From assembly GCA_028245195.1 (NCBI GenBank), contig JAOKCF010000013.1:1-54845 (forward strand): a stretch of 54,845 nucleotides of DNA, in the 5' to 3' direction. The stretch comes from Vicingaceae bacterium (GTDB lineage Bacteria; Bacteroidota; Bacteroidia; Flavobacteriales_E; Vicingaceae). Shown here piece by piece: positions 16,596 through 28,800 of the stretch. The position numbers were made by a program, and so were the translations under genes. How positions within the stretch are numbered: position 1 is the stretch's first letter; each line of letters opens with the position of its first letter. The notes beneath the pieces are model-generated. The model ran no database searches. It saw nothing but the letters and a program-made list of their open reading frames with translations, and was not told where the DNA came from.

Positions 16596-17330
16596 ATGAA
16601 AAATCCCAATCACAAAAGAGAACAACGGTTTCCTTTCGCTCAGCGATTTTTAACCGGACTAATCATTGCATTGGCATTATCCCTTACTGCCTTTGAATGG
16701 ACCACAATAAAAACAACTTCCGTTCCTCCTATTCCAGAAATTGATACAATCTATGTTTACGATGGAGAAATTTTGCCTCCTATTAAACTGCAAAAAGAAA
16801 AAATTCAAGAACTAAAACCAAAATCTCCAATACCCGAGATTGAAATTGTAAAAACGCTAACTCCTGAAATAGTAGATAAACCCGTTGATGAACCTACTAT
16901 AACCGAAAAGCCGACTGTTCCAGAAGTTTATACCACTAAAGACTATGGCCCAGATGAGAATTACACCGAAACAGGTACTGATAGAATTCATACGGTTGTT
17001 GAAATATTTGCGCATTACGACGAATGCAAAGAGCTGAGAGGTTTGGAACTTCAAACGTGCAGTCAATTGAGCATTAAAAATAAAGTGGCAAGGTTGTTTC
17101 GAGTAACGGAGCAAATGAAATCTATTGGTGGCAATCAATCTGTATTAATGAGTTTTGTTATTGATAAAGAAGGAAATATTACCAACATAGAAACTGTTCA
17201 GACTCAAAACAAATACGTAGCAAAGGCTGCCAAAAAAACAATTGAAAAACTTCCTCAACTAAATCCTGCCATGCAGCAAGGTATAGCGGTTTCATTGTTT
17301 GTTGAAATACCAATTACAGTGAGAATGTAA
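16596..17330 (+). CDS. TonB-like energy-transducer protein
   Basis: A 244-residue protein with one N-terminal membrane anchor (about 18-35, LTGLIIALALSLTAF). A Pro/Glu/Lys-rich periplasmic linker follows (about 45-125, with several PxPEI and KP segments). The C-terminal globular domain (about 145-244) has the TonB pattern VLMSFVIDKEGNITNIETV, then KKTIEKLPQLNPAMQQG and a final strand VSLFVEIPITV. Such proteins pass proton-motive energy to outer-membrane receptors. No ExbB/ExbD is nearby. Four Cys residues in the middle (DECKELRGLELQTC) are unusual and could form a disulfide. Confidence 0.8.
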   Translation: MKNPNHKREQRFPFAQRFLTGLIIALALSLTAFEWTTIKTTSVPPIPEIDTIYVYDGEILPPIKLQKEKIQELKPKSPIPEIEIVKTLTPEIVDKPVDEPTITEKPTVPEVYTTKDYGPDENYTETGTDRIHTVVEIFAHYDECKELRGLELQTCSQLSIKNKVARLFRVTEQMKSIGGNQSVLMSFVIDKEGNITNIETVQTQNKYVAKAAKKTIEKLPQLNPAMQQGIAVSLFVEIPITVRM

Positions 17331-17372
17331 TAAAGCTAGTATCCTATCATTTTTTATTTTACGTTTGACTTT

Positions 17373-18128
17373 ATGAAAATGAAGTCAAACGATATTTTAG
17401 GATCAACTGAAGTTCAAGTAGATTTTTCTGAACCTCTTGACATTTCAATGCCCCTGCACGTAGGAAACGATAACCCAAGTGCGTGGTATGTTACGCCACC
17501 CACCATTGAACCTGTAAGAACAGACCAATTTACTGGTGCTGTTGCGGAAGGCGGCAGCGTAAACTTTCGAAACATTTACTTTAATCCGCACGGCCATGGC
17601 ACACATACGGAATGTGTAGGTCATATTTCCAATGAAGTTTACTCCATCAACAAAACTTTAACGCAGTTCTTTTTCTCTGCGGAATTAATTTCCATTTCAC
17701 CCGAAAAACAAGGAAATGGAGATGAAATAATTACATGGAAACAAATAGAATCTGCCCTGCAATATAAAAACATTCAAGCCATTGTTATAAGAACTTTACC
17801 AAACTCAACAGATAAGTTGAGCCGACAATATTCTGATACCAATCCAGCATTTCTTGAGGCCAAAGCAATGACTGAATTAATAGCATTAGGAATTGAACAC
17901 TTTTTAATTGATTTACCATCGGTAGACAAAGAAATGGACGGAGGAGTGCTTGCAGCGCATCATGCTTTTTGGGAACATCCTGAAAAAACGAACCTCAACA
18001 GAACCATCACTGAGTTAATCTATGTTCCAAATGAAGTTAAAGATGGCCACTATCTTTTGAACCTTCAGATTGCTCCATTTGAAAATGACGCTAGCCCCAG
18101 CAAACCCATTTTATACGCCATCTCTTAA
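17373..18128 (+). CDS. Cyclase-family metal-dependent hydrolase
   Basis: A 251-residue protein of the cyclase / kynurenine formamidase-like superfamily. The metal site is visible as HGHGTHTE at 73-80, followed by GHI. The usual motif is HxGTHxDxPxH; here Asp is Glu and Pro is Val, a conservative variant. A second signature region is AMTELIALGIEHFLIDLPSVD, then DGGVLAAHHAFWEH. Members hydrolyse amides or lactone-like bonds; the substrate cannot be assigned. Its TAA is followed directly by the ATG of the EamA transporter, so the two are probably co-transcribed. Confidence 0.85.
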   Translation: MKMKSNDILGSTEVQVDFSEPLDISMPLHVGNDNPSAWYVTPPTIEPVRTDQFTGAVAEGGSVNFRNIYFNPHGHGTHTECVGHISNEVYSINKTLTQFFFSAELISISPEKQGNGDEIITWKQIESALQYKNIQAIVIRTLPNSTDKLSRQYSDTNPAFLEAKAMTELIALGIEHFLIDLPSVDKEMDGGVLAAHHAFWEHPEKTNLNRTITELIYVPNEVKDGHYLLNLQIAPFENDASPSKPILYAIS

Positions 18129-19037
18129 ATGAAGAACTTACTACTTCTCCACCTGGTGGTGCTCATTTTTGGCTGCACAGGCATTCTAGGAAAGCTAATT
18201 ACTATTCCTTCTGATCAATTGGTTTGGTACCGTATGTTTTTCGCCACATGCTCATTAGCAGTGTACATACTACTCATGAAAAAGAGCTTCAAAATGCAAC
18301 GAAAAGGAGTATTGCAAACCATTGGTGTGGGCTTTATTATTGCAGCGCATTGGATTTCCTTTTTCGAAGCCATTAAACAATCCAACGTTTCTATTGCCTT
18401 GGCAGCAACAGCTACTGGTTCTTTGTTCACCGCTCTTTTAGAACCTATTTTTTTCAAACGAAAGCTACACCTCTATGAGCTGCTGCTCGGCAGTATTGTT
18501 ATTTTAGGCTTGTACTTTATTTTTCAATTTGAAACGGACAATTCAATTGGAATATGGTTAGGTGTGTTGGCTGCTTTTCTAGCCTCCATCTTTACGGTAA
18601 TAAATGGTCAACTGATTAAAAAATATGATTCCACCAGAATCTCTTTGTATGAATTAGGTGGAGGCGTAATTGCCATTAGTATCTATTTTTTAATTTTCTC
18701 TCCTTCTAGTCTTCCAAACTTCCAACTTTCCACTTCAGACTGGATATGGATGTTAACGCTAGCCATCCTTTGCACAGCATTCGCTTTTGTTGCAAGTGTG
18801 AAAGTAATGGAAGAGTTAACTCCTTTTACCGTATCCTTAAGTATTAACCTAGAACCAGTTTATGGTATTTTGCTCGCTTTACTCATTTTTGGGGAGTCAG
18901 AAAAAATGTCAAGTGGCTTTTACATTGGCACAAGTCTCGTCTTATGCTCTCTATTTCTGAACGTTTGGATAAAAAAACGACTCAGAAAGAAAGGCTATCT
19001 TATTAACTTTTCATCCTTGAAAGAGAATAGAAAATAG
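18129..19037 (+). CDS. EamA/DMT-family transporter
   Basis: A 302-residue, highly hydrophobic protein with about ten membrane helices in two EamA halves (about 1-135 and 140-285). Typical signs are WYRMFFA near helix 2, then ALAATATGSLFTALLEPIFF at the end of the first half. The second half has LSINLEPVYGILLALLIFGE. These export amino acids, nucleotide-related or other small metabolites. The gene begins on the base after the cyclase stop codon, which suggests coupling. Confidence 0.9.
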   Translation: MKNLLLLHLVVLIFGCTGILGKLITIPSDQLVWYRMFFATCSLAVYILLMKKSFKMQRKGVLQTIGVGFIIAAHWISFFEAIKQSNVSIALAATATGSLFTALLEPIFFKRKLHLYELLLGSIVILGLYFIFQFETDNSIGIWLGVLAAFLASIFTVINGQLIKKYDSTRISLYELGGGVIAISIYFLIFSPSSLPNFQLSTSDWIWMLTLAILCTAFAFVASVKVMEELTPFTVSLSINLEPVYGILLALLIFGESEKMSSGFYIGTSLVLCSLFLNVWIKKRLRKKGYLINFSSLKENRK

Positions 19038-19061
19038 GTAATCCTAGCTTTGTTAACTGCT

Positions 19062-19069
19062 TATATTTG
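19062..19069 (+). promoter_or_regulatory. -7 box of metG
   Basis: TATATTTG (TAnnTTTG) 17 nt before the metG ATG. No correctly spaced TTG is evident. Confidence 0.45.
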
Positions 19070-19086
19070 CTTAAAAACGCAGAGAA

Positions 19087-21156
19087 ATGGAGAACAAAGT
19101 GGCGAAAAAACACCTTATAACGGCAGCTTTGCCCTACGCAAACGGACCAATACACATTGGCCACCTTGCAGGAGCATATTTACCCGCCGATATTTACGCT
19201 CGCTTTTTACGAATGAAGGGTGACGATGTTGCTTTTATCTGCGGATCTGATGAACATGGAGCTGCCATTACCTTGCGAGCCAAAAAAGAAGGCACTACAC
19301 CACAAGCCATTGTAGAAAAATACCATCAGCTAAATGCCAAAGCATTTTCAGATTTTGGAATCGATTTCGATATTTTTCACCGAACCTCTTCTGAACTGCA
19401 CCACAAAACAGCACAAGAATTCTTTTTAGAGCTTGATAAAAAAGGGGCCTTTACAAAAGAAACAAGAGAGCAGTTCTATGACGATGAGTACGATCAGTTT
19501 TTAGCAGATCGATACGTGACAGGAACTTGCCCAAGATGTGGCAGCGAAAGAGCTTATGGTGACCAATGTGAAAATTGCGGTTCGAGTTTAAATCCTACAG
19601 ATTTAATAAATCCTATTTCTACCTTAAGTGAAAAAACGCCTGTTTTGAAAGAAACTTCTCATTGGTACCTGCCGATGGAACGTCATGAAAAATGGCTGAA
19701 AGAATGGGTTGAACTTGGCACCTTAGATGGAGAACCTCATCACAACCCTAAAGAATGGAGAAACCAAGTTATTGGGCAATGTAAATCTTGGATTGATGGT
19801 GGCTTGCATTCAAGAGCCATGACTAGAGATTTAGATTGGGGAGTAAAAGTTCCTACAAAAGATGGAGAGGGAAAAGTCCTTTACGTTTGGTTAGATGCTC
19901 CTATTGGATACATTTCTGCAACAAAAGAATGGGCTGCACAAAACAATAAGGATTGGAAAGATTATTGGCAAAATGAAGCAACGGATCTAGCGCACTTCAT
20001 TGGGAAAGACAACATTGTTTTTCATTGCATTATCTTCCCAATACTGCTAAAAACGCATGAAGGATATAATCTTCCAGTTAACGTGCCTGCCAATGAGTTT
20101 TTAAACTTGGAAGGCGGCAAAATCTCAACTTCCAGAGACTGGGCAGTTTGGTTGCACGAGTTCAACGAAGAATTCCCCGGCAAACAAGATGTATTGCGTT
20201 ATGTGTTGTGCTCAATTGCTCCCGAGACAAAAGATAGTGAGTTTACCTGGGATGACTTTCAAGCGAGAAACAACAGCGAATTGGTTGCCATTTATGGCAA
20301 CTTTGTAAATCGAGCTACCGTTTTAGTCAACAAGTATTATGACGGCACGGTTCCTGAATTATCTAAAAATAACTACCCTGAAATTGCCCAACAATTGCAA
20401 AAATCTACAGCTGCCATTAATGAAAAGTTAACTAAAATGCAGTTCAGAGATGCGCAAAATGAAGCCATCAATATTGCGCGTATTGGGAACAAATTTTTAG
20501 CCGAAACAGAGCCTTGGAAACTAATAAAAACAGATCCAGAAGAGGTTAAAAACATACTCCACCTGAGTTTGCAAATTGCTGCCAACTGCGCCATTGCTTT
20601 AGCTCCATTTTTACCATCAAGTTCGGCTAAGATTTCGACTATTTTAGGTTTAGAAAAGTTGAATTGGAATAACCTTGGAAGCATTGAAATTATTCACCCA
20701 AACACACAACTTGGCGAAGTAGAACACTTGTTCCAAAAAATAGAAGATGATATTATTGACAAGCAAAAGGAGAAATTGAAGAGCAAGACACAAGCACCGA
20801 CTAAGGAAACACCTATCCCGGCATTTAAAGACGACATTGTTTTTGATGACTTCTTAAAACTAGATTTACGAGTGGGTACAATTCTGAAAGCCGAAGCTGT
20901 TCCAAAGAGCAACAAATTATTGCAGTTCTTGGTAGATCTAGGAAGTGAAAAACGAACCATATTATCGGGAATTGCAAAACACTACTCTGCAGAAGAAATG
21001 GTAGGTAAACAAGTACAGGTAATTGCCAATTTACCGCCTAGAAAAATGATGGGAATAGAATCGCAAGGAATGATATTGATGGCAGAGAACGAGGATGGTA
21101 AATTAAGCTTGATGCAACCAGATATCTCAATAACAAATGGCTCAACAATTAACTAA
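19087..21156 (+). CDS. metG: Methionyl-tRNA synthetase
   Basis: A 689-residue class I synthetase. The HIGH motif is HIGH at 23-26, and the zinc knuckle [17 protein letters not shown] starts near 148. The KMSKS equivalent is KISTS near 345, in [13 protein letters not shown]. The anticodon-binding helical region follows. The C-terminal ~100 residues form a tRNA-binding EMAP/Arc1p-like domain ([17 protein letters not shown]...[11 protein letters not shown]) that also dimerises. This is the long MetRS form. Intact and of normal length. Confidence 0.97.
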   Translation: MENKVAKKHLITAALPYANGPIHIGHLAGAYLPADIYARFLRMKGDDVAFICGSDEHGAAITLRAKKEGTTPQAIVEKYHQLNAKAFSDFGIDFDIFHRTSSELHHKTAQEFFLELDKKGAFTKETREQFYDDEYDQFLADRYVTGTCPRCGSERAYGDQCENCGSSLNPTDLINPISTLSEKTPVLKETSHWYLPMERHEKWLKEWVELGTLDGEPHHNPKEWRNQVIGQCKSWIDGGLHSRAMTRDLDWGVKVPTKDGEGKVLYVWLDAPIGYISATKEWAAQNNKDWKDYWQNEATDLAHFIGKDNIVFHCIIFPILLKTHEGYNLPVNVPANEFLNLEGGKISTSRDWAVWLHEFNEEFPGKQDVLRYVLCSIAPETKDSEFTWDDFQARNNSELVAIYGNFVNRATVLVNKYYDGTVPELSKNNYPEIAQQLQKSTAAINEKLTKMQFRDAQNEAINIARIGNKFLAETEPWKLIKTDPEEVKNILHLSLQIAANCAIALAPFLPSSSAKISTILGLEKLNWNNLGSIEIIHPNTQLGEVEHLFQKIEDDIIDKQKEKLKSKTQAPTKETPIPAFKDDIVFDDFLKLDLRVGTILKAEAVPKSNKLLQFLVDLGSEKRTILSGIAKHYSAEEMVGKQVQVIANLPPRKMMGIESQGMILMAENEDGKLSLMQPDISITNGSTIN

Positions 21157-21200
21157 CGTTCTTAACTAAAATTTAGAGAGTGACTCAACCAACTTTACCT

Positions 21201-21791
21201 ATGAAAGCTGTTTTAACCTTATTCTTTTTGCTATGTTTTTTTAGTTCGAAGGTTTATGCCCAAGCTTGCATAGGTTTTGAAATAGAAACAACTCCTCTAA
21301 TTATTTTGCCGGAATGCAATGATACAAGTGGAACTGTTCTGTTTTCTAATACTCGTGGAGGAAGACCTCCTTATACTTTTTCTTTTAACGGCAGCTCTAA
21401 TCAGTTTGGCTCTTTCGCAAATTTACCTGTTGGAATTTATGAGCTAATCATTGAAGATACTAGAGGTTGCGCAGATACCTTCAACATTGATATGACTTAT
21501 ACTGATATTGAAGATATTATCAAACCGAACAATGCATTTACCCCTAATGATGATGGATTCAATGACACTTGGTATATCCCTGGAATTGAGAGTTTCGTTG
21601 GAACGGAGGTTATTGTTTTTAATAGATGGGGCCAAAAAGTACACAACAACACTCGATATGCAAATGACAGTGGTTGGGATGGCAGACAAGCGGGCTTACA
21701 ACTACCCACAGGTACTTATTTCTATATCATTGAGATTACGAATAATTGCATTGAACAACAACTAACTGGAACCGTAACCATAATCAGATGA
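21201..21791 (+). CDS. Small SprB-repeat protein with T9SS type B sorting domain
   Basis: A 196-residue protein from ATG 21201 with signal peptide to VYAQ (a GTG at 21180 would add seven residues before it). It has a single SprB-like repeat (about 30-95: CNDTSGTVLFS, RGGRPPYTFSF, LPVGIYELIIEDTRGC). A type B (gliding-motility-associated) C-terminal domain follows: PNNAFTPNDDGFNDTW, IVFNRWGQKV, GWDG, LPTGTYFYII, ending TGTVTIIR. It looks like a miniature of the giant protein downstream. The last four bases overlap the start of the PorP/SprF gene, so the two are translationally coupled, as expected for a type B cargo and its helper. Confidence 0.88.
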   Translation: MKAVLTLFFLLCFFSSKVYAQACIGFEIETTPLIILPECNDTSGTVLFSNTRGGRPPYTFSFNGSSNQFGSFANLPVGIYELIIEDTRGCADTFNIDMTYTDIEDIIKPNNAFTPNDDGFNDTWYIPGIESFVGTEVIVFNRWGQKVHNNTRYANDSGWDGRQAGLQLPTGTYFYIIEITNNCIEQQLTGTVTIIR

Positions 21792-22729
21792 AAAAGATCC
21801 TTTTTAGCATTTTCGGATTACTTCTCAGTGGATTGATTTTCGGGCAACAACATCCTTCTTACACCCAATACACGTTAAATCAATTTGCGTTAAACCCAGC
21901 AGTTGCAGGCCTAAAAAAATGCCCCCAAACAAGTTTTGGCACAAGAAGGCAATGGTCTGGATTTGAAGGTGCTCCAGAACATGTATTTGCAAGCTTTAAC
22001 ACACGATTGAATAAAGCTGATCAATTTCCCAAGAATTTTCATGGAATCGGAGCCTACATAAGTAATGACCGAATGGGATTCTCAAATTATTCAATGTTGA
22101 AAATCTCCTATGCTTTTCATCTAAAAATGAGCAGAAATTACCACTTCAGTGCGGGTATATTTGCTGGAGTTCATTACCAAAAAACAGGCTTTAATAACTT
22201 ACGAATTCGTGATAGATCAAATGATCCTGCCATCATTAGTCAAGAAGGAAGTTCAATTATTTTTCCTGAAGTTAGCCCAGGTGTATTTATTCATAACAAC
22301 AAATTTTTCGCGGGATTATCGATGTTTCAGCAATATCCAACGAGGATCAAAGAAGTTGGTACAAAAGAAAATAGATTAGCGGCTCATTATTTTTTAATGA
22401 CCGGTTATAAAATTAAAGGAGAGGTATTAAATTACACCCCTTCCATGTTGGTAAGTTTCGCAGCTTTTGCCCCTCCTACAGTTGACTTAACATTAACCGC
22501 AGATTATAAAAATAAAATATCTATTGCTTTAGGTAGTAAATATTTAAACTCAGCTTATACGACAGTTCAACTGAACATTGGGGGAGGCGTGAAAATGGGC
22601 TATTCCTATGAGTACGCTTTAACCGAATTAGTTAGAGTTGCTCCAAGCACTCATGAACTTGTGCTTCAGTTTAGTAGTTGCCACGTTGATAAAAATAAAA
22701 TCAAAGTAGTGTGTCCTGCTTATCAATAA
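21788..22729 (+). CDS. PorP/SprF-family T9SS outer-membrane protein
   Basis: A 313-residue protein with signal peptide (to LIFGQ) and the family opening QHPSYTQYTLNQFALNPAVAG. A series of amphipathic beta strands follows, consistent with an outer-membrane barrel. SprF-type proteins are needed for export or surface attachment of partner SprB-type type B cargo. ATG overlaps the preceding cargo gene (ATGA). A weak terminator follows at 22746. The C-terminus is Cys-containing (FSSCHVDKNKIKVVCPAYQ), which is atypical. Confidence 0.9.
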   Translation: MKKILFSIFGLLLSGLIFGQQHPSYTQYTLNQFALNPAVAGLKKCPQTSFGTRRQWSGFEGAPEHVFASFNTRLNKADQFPKNFHGIGAYISNDRMGFSNYSMLKISYAFHLKMSRNYHFSAGIFAGVHYQKTGFNNLRIRDRSNDPAIISQEGSSIIFPEVSPGVFIHNNKFFAGLSMFQQYPTRIKEVGTKENRLAAHYFLMTGYKIKGEVLNYTPSMLVSFAAFAPPTVDLTLTADYKNKISIALGSKYLNSAYTTVQLNIGGGVKMGYSYEYALTELVRVAPSTHELVLQFSSCHVDKNKIKVVCPAYQ

Positions 22730-22745
22730 AAAACACAACCCTAAC

Positions 22746-22760
22746 GACGTTTATAACGTC
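22746..22760 (+). terminator. Weak hairpin after the first PorP/SprF gene
   Basis: GACGTT-TAT-AACGTC followed by TTTATC. The stem is short and the loop is three bases. The gap to the giant gene also contains TACATTTG at 22787-22794, a possible -7 box. Confidence 0.35.
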
Positions 22761-22853
22761 TTTATCTAAACATTATCGAAATTGATTACATTTGATAGTT
22801 ACATAAGAATTCTTAACATAATCAGCCTTTTGGCTATATAAATATCTCATCCT

Positions 22854-25800
22854 ATGAAAAAGTTCTTCAAGCTTTTTTTAATTGTCTTAACCATGATTCT
22901 GACGAACGAGGTGAATTCAGCTATTCTCTCTATCACCGTTGATTCCCAAATTCAATCATGCCCTGGGTTGCCAGATGCAAAAGCTTGGGTTACTAGCTTT
23001 ACCGTTACACCAGGTAGTACAGGGCCGTATGTATTTACGTGGAATGTAGCTCCTACCCCAACTCAAACAGGCGATACAGCATTTAATATTGGTGGAGGAA
23101 GTTTTGTTGTCACAGGTATCGATTTATCCGATCCTAGTCCTGCTAACAACGCCCTTACTCAGCCCTTTATAGTAGCGTCGAAAAATGTTTTATTCGTTAA
23201 CGGGTTTGTAACTCCTGAATCATGCTTCGGTGCAGCTGATGGCTCTATTATTTCATTACCAGGTGGTGGAACACCACTTGTAGGAGGTCCGCCAAATTAT
23301 CTATTTAGCTGGAGCCCAGCAGGAAACACAACCCAAAACATAAGCGCCTTATCTACACAAGCTTACACGGTAACGGTAACTGACGCAAATGGATGTACTG
23401 TCGACAACACCTTTAACGTAGGAGGCCCAACCCAAATACAAGTTAATTTGACAATCGACTCAGTAGATTGTAATGGTGGAACAGCTATTGCCACTATTGC
23501 TCCTGCAGGTGGGACAGGTGTTTATCCCACAGTTGAATGGAGTTCAACCGGTGTTAAAATAACACCCGACCGTTTTGTTGAAGGAGGATTACTTGGATCT
23601 TTAGCTGGAATCAATTACTCAGTTACAGTTACCGACAATTCAGGCTGCACTCAAGTTGAATCTTTTTCAATAAATGAGCCTTTGACCTTAGGTGCTACAG
23701 TTGCACCCGATACGATAGACTGTTTTGGAACTGCAACAGGAACTGCAGTTGCCACTGTTACTGGAGGAACACCTCCATTTATTTTCGATTGGCCTGCAAA
23801 CCCAGGAAGGACCTCGAATACTCAAGGTGGTTTTAACGCAGGATCTTACACCGTTATCATTACAGATGCAAAAGGATGTGTCTTGCCTGTGAACTTCCCT
23901 ATTGAGCAAAGAGATAGACTAAACTTACAACTTGACTCAGTTGACGTAGACTGTAATGGAAATTTAAATGGACAAGTCAATGGAACTATTACTGGCGGAA
24001 TAGCTCCCTATTTCTGGGTTGCTAACGATCCTGCAGGAACAACGGGAAACACTGCAGTTGTGACTGTTCCCAATTTAAATGGGCGTAAAGTAATTGTAAC
24101 CGTAACAGACTTTTTAGGCTGTATAAGAGTAGATTCAATCGTGGTGAACGAGCCACAGCCTTTAACAGCTCGTTTTACAGGAATTACAAACCCGTCTTGT
24201 GTGGCAGCAAATGATGGAACAATAGACGTAACATTCAGTGGAGGTAATGGAACAGAAACATTTACTTGGAATGGGTTGCCATTCGGCTCGGTGAACAGAA
24301 TAGGACTGATTGCTGGCAATTATGTTTTAGTAATAACAGACATTAAAGGGTGTAATGTAACCATCGATACGACTTTAGTTGACCCTATTCCGATTGTAGG
24401 AAACTTAACTTTCGCTCCACCAAAGTGTTTTGGCGGAAATGATGGACGCGTATTAGCAGCAGCATCCGGAGGGTCCGGAGTTTACACGAATTTTAACTTT
24501 GGTTCACAAAATGGAGCAAGTCCCGTTTTAAATGGTGTCTCTGCAGGTCTGATCACAGTGACCATAACTGATAGTGATGGTTGTACAGGAATTAGCTCTA
24601 TAAATGTAACGCAGCCAACTAGCCCCTTCTTGCTTGATATAGTGGCTGATTCAGTAAATTGTAACGGAGAGTCAACCGGAGGAGCAACTGCAACCCCACG
24701 AGTCCCATTAACTGCTGGTCCATATACTTGGAATTGGACAAACTCAGTGGGTGCGCCAATCGGAACAAACGACAGTATTATTGTTGGCTTTCCAATTGGT
24801 AAGTATTTCATTACTAGTACCGATGGAAATGGTTGCCAGATTTTAGACTCTGTGGTTGTAGAAGAACCAAATCCAATTAATACTGCTGTAATTGGAACAA
24901 ATCTAAATTGTAATGGTGATGGCTCTGGTTCTGCAGTAGCAGACATTACAAATGGGAATACACCATATTCCTGGTCATGGTCTACAACCCCTGTGCAAGC
25001 CGGTACAGGGCCAATAGCAGCTGCAATAGATCTTGATGCGAACGTAGAGTATTTTTTAACTGTTATTGATAATAAAGGATGTACTAAGCTAGACTCGGTC
25101 ACCTTAACTGAACCAACGACATTTGATTTATTCTTAGATAGCGTTATATTAGTAAAATGTTTTGGTGAAAATAATGGCGCCATCTTCGTCAGTGATTCAG
25201 GCGGTGCTGCAGGAGCAGGATTTCCAACTTACGTTTGGAGCGATGACCCAACTACAGCACAAGATCGAATAGATTTAATAGCATCAGCCACCCCTTATAA
25301 AATAGTTGCTACCGATGCAAACAGCTGTAAAGACTCTGTCACTCAGATTATTACTCAACCTACAGTACTTGCTGTAACTATAATTGATACAGATTCAGTA
25401 AGTTGCACAGGAGTAAATGATGGTACCGCCACTGCTTTGGCGACAGGCGGAACAGTAGGAACCGGTTATGTATATACTTGGAGCACACTCCCAGTGCAGA
25501 ATGGACCCAACGCAACAGGGCTTTCTCCTGGTGCATATACCGTGCAAGTAACTGACTCGAATGGATGTGTTGCAACTTCTTTACCTGTTACTATTTTTGA
25601 ACCTATTACCATCACAACTGCAATGACAAGCGATTCAGCATCTTGTGCAGGGTTCAATGATGGAAGTGCAACAGTGACTGCAAATGGGGGTACACTAATC
25701 TATACTTATCTGTGGGATGCTAATGCTGGCAGTCAAATAGCTGCAACCGCAACTAATTTATTGGCAAACGCACCCGCTTTTTATGTCGTTACTGTAACGG

Positions 25801-28800
25801 ATAAAAATGGATGTCAGAAAAAAGATTCTGTTCAAGTAGGGCAACCAACCACATTTAACCTTTCAATTACTAGCCAACGAAACGTTGATTGCGCAGGTAA
25901 CTTAACAGGCGAAGCAACTATTGGCGTCACAGGAGGCCGTTTGCCATATAGTTTTATTTGGGAAAACACAGGAAACCTTGGCACAACCATAGGAATAAAT
26001 GCCACACAAACAGGGCTACCTGCAGACACCTTTAGAGTAACAGTTACTGATGGAAGTGGTTGCAATGATAATATTCAAGTAATTATTACTCAATCAGACT
26101 CGTTAAAGGGATCTATTACAGCTTCAATTGATCCAAGTTGCTTAGGAGGTGCAGACGGTTCAGCAACAGTTACCGCAACAGGTGGTAGCATTTCAGGGGC
26201 TTCGAATTATGTTTACTCATGGTCAACAATTCCAACACAAACAACCCCAACAGCAACTGGCTTAGTAGCAAATCAATTGTATACGGTAACGATTACCGAT
26301 GATAGTTTATGTACGACTACTGTCGATGTTAGCTTAGCCGCTCCAAATGTATTTGTAACAAGTGATTCAAATATCCAAAATGTAAGTTGCTTCGGAGGAA
26401 ACGATGGCTTTATTCGATTAACTCCTACTGGAGGAACTATCTTTCCCCCTCCTGCAAATGCTTACTCCATAACATGGACTTCTCCTCCTAGCGCGTTCAC
26501 GGCAAGCGGAGACTCGATTTTCAATCTTACTTCAGGCCGATATATTGCACTTATTCAAGACTTAAATGGCTGTACTACAAGAGATACTTTTGACCTAGAC
26601 CAACCGGGAGGTAACCTTTCATTATCATTTGACACTACCGATGTAAGTTGTGTAGGTTCGGATAATGGGACGGCTAAAGTAAATGTGTTAGGTGGAACTC
26701 CCGGATATACATTTAACTGGATTGGAACAACATTCGGAAATGTTGATTCAATTTTTGGACTAGCAACAGGTACGTATCGAGTATCAGTTGCAGATGCCAA
26801 TGGCTGTTCTGCTATTGACTCAACAATTATTAATCCGGGCACACCTATATCCTTAGTGATAGATCCTGCTAACCCTGTTCAAGATGTGACCTGTTCAGGT
26901 GCTCAAGACGGATCAATTAATTTAATTGCGAGTGGAGGAGTTGGTGTTTTAGGACTGCAATGGTATTTACTACCAGACAGAACAACCCAAATTGGCACAA
27001 ATACCAATTCTGTAGTAAATCTTGGAGGTGGTACTTATAGAATTCTAGTTATTGACGGAATATGTTCTGATAGTTTAGATGTTGTAGTAAACGAACCAGA
27101 TACCCTAAAAGCTGAATTGAATAAATACGATATCAATTGCGGTGCAACCTTGTTAGGTCGAGCTGCAGTTAGAAATATAACTGGAGGAAATGCAGGAGGA
27201 CAATCTTTCACTTGGACTCCAGACCCTGGAGTTGCAAATGGTGGAGGAACAGACTCTGTGTTTAATTTAACTGCTGGAAATTATTCTGTAAGAGTATTTG
27301 ATCTTCTTGGTTGCGACACTACCATTAACTTTACAATTTCTCAAACGGCATCTAACTTCACCTTTACCGATTCATTAATAAATGATTCTTGTATAGCATC
27401 TGGTAAAGGTTATGCCGGAATTGAAAGTTTGAGCGGCGGTGTACCTCCCTATTCTTTTGAATGGTCTACAAACATAGGAACAATCGTAGCCGATGCATTT
27501 ATTGACAATTTGACTGCTGGAAATTACTCTGTGACTATTTCAGATGCTGGCGGTTGTGATTCAGTGTTCAACTTTGCTCCTTTAACTGAACCAAACCCTT
27601 TTAGTGTTACTGTTATTGCCAATGAAGACACTTGCTTACTGTCTCGTGGAAGTGCCTCTATAGACCCAACAACCTTATCAGGTGGTACGGCTCCTTATAC
27701 TTTTGCTTGGCCCGGAAATATTTCTGGACAGGCTGTAAACGGTTTGTTAGGTAATGCAACATATCAGTTAACTATAACTGATGCTAAACTTTGTGTCAAC
27801 ACCTTAGACTTCACAATTGGTAATGTTGCCCCTTTTACTATTGCATTTGACACTGATAGTGCAAGTTGTAAAAACTTCGCTAATGGTGCCATAAGAGTAA
27901 CCACTGTAGGTCAAGCTACTGGGGTGACTACTTATACATGGTTTCCAAGTATATCTGGCGGAACAACTCCAACAGGCTTATTAGCCGGGACATATTCACT
28001 TAACATAACTGATGCTAATGGATGTGTTGCTACTGGAACAGTAGATGTTGAAGAACCTGACGAATTAGTAGTTGACTCAGTAAATACTACAAACGAAAAT
28101 TGCGCTCCTGGAGGCGATGGAACTGCTTTAGCTTTTGTTAGCGGCGGGAATACTCCATACAGATATAACTGGGGCGATGGCAGTGGATTTACAAGTTTAA
28201 ATAATATTAGCACCTTGACAAGTGGTAATTATACAGTAACAGTTCAAGATAGAAAGTTCTGCTCAGCTAGTTTTAGTTTTAAAATTAATACTGAAGCACC
28301 GTTTACAATTGACTCAACGACTGTGATTGAAGAAACATGTCCGGGTGCAAATGATGGGAGTATTCTCGTTCATTTGTCTAACACTATTCCCGTAGTGAGT
28401 TATACTTGGAGTTCAGCCGCCCTATCAGGGCCAAATCCAACTAGTTTGGGAACAGGGCCTTACGGTTTAACCGTTACTGATGGAACGAACTGCACCGTTA
28501 CAACAAATGTAATTGTTGGCAGACAATCTAGTGTACAAACAATCATTCCTCTTAGTGAGGACGAAACTTGTTCTCCTGGAGGAGACGGATGGGCCAAAGT
28601 AGCTGCAATAGCAGGAGTTGAGCCTTATTCATTTGCATGGAGTCCTAATGTTCCTTTTGGGTCAAGGTCAGATTCAGCATTTAACCTTGTAGCAGACGAT
28701 TACTTCGTCACTACTACAGATGGAATTGGATGTACCTCAGTAGGTTCAGTTAGACTTGAATCAGGTGCGAATATAGATTACAACCTCTTAGCACAAACAA

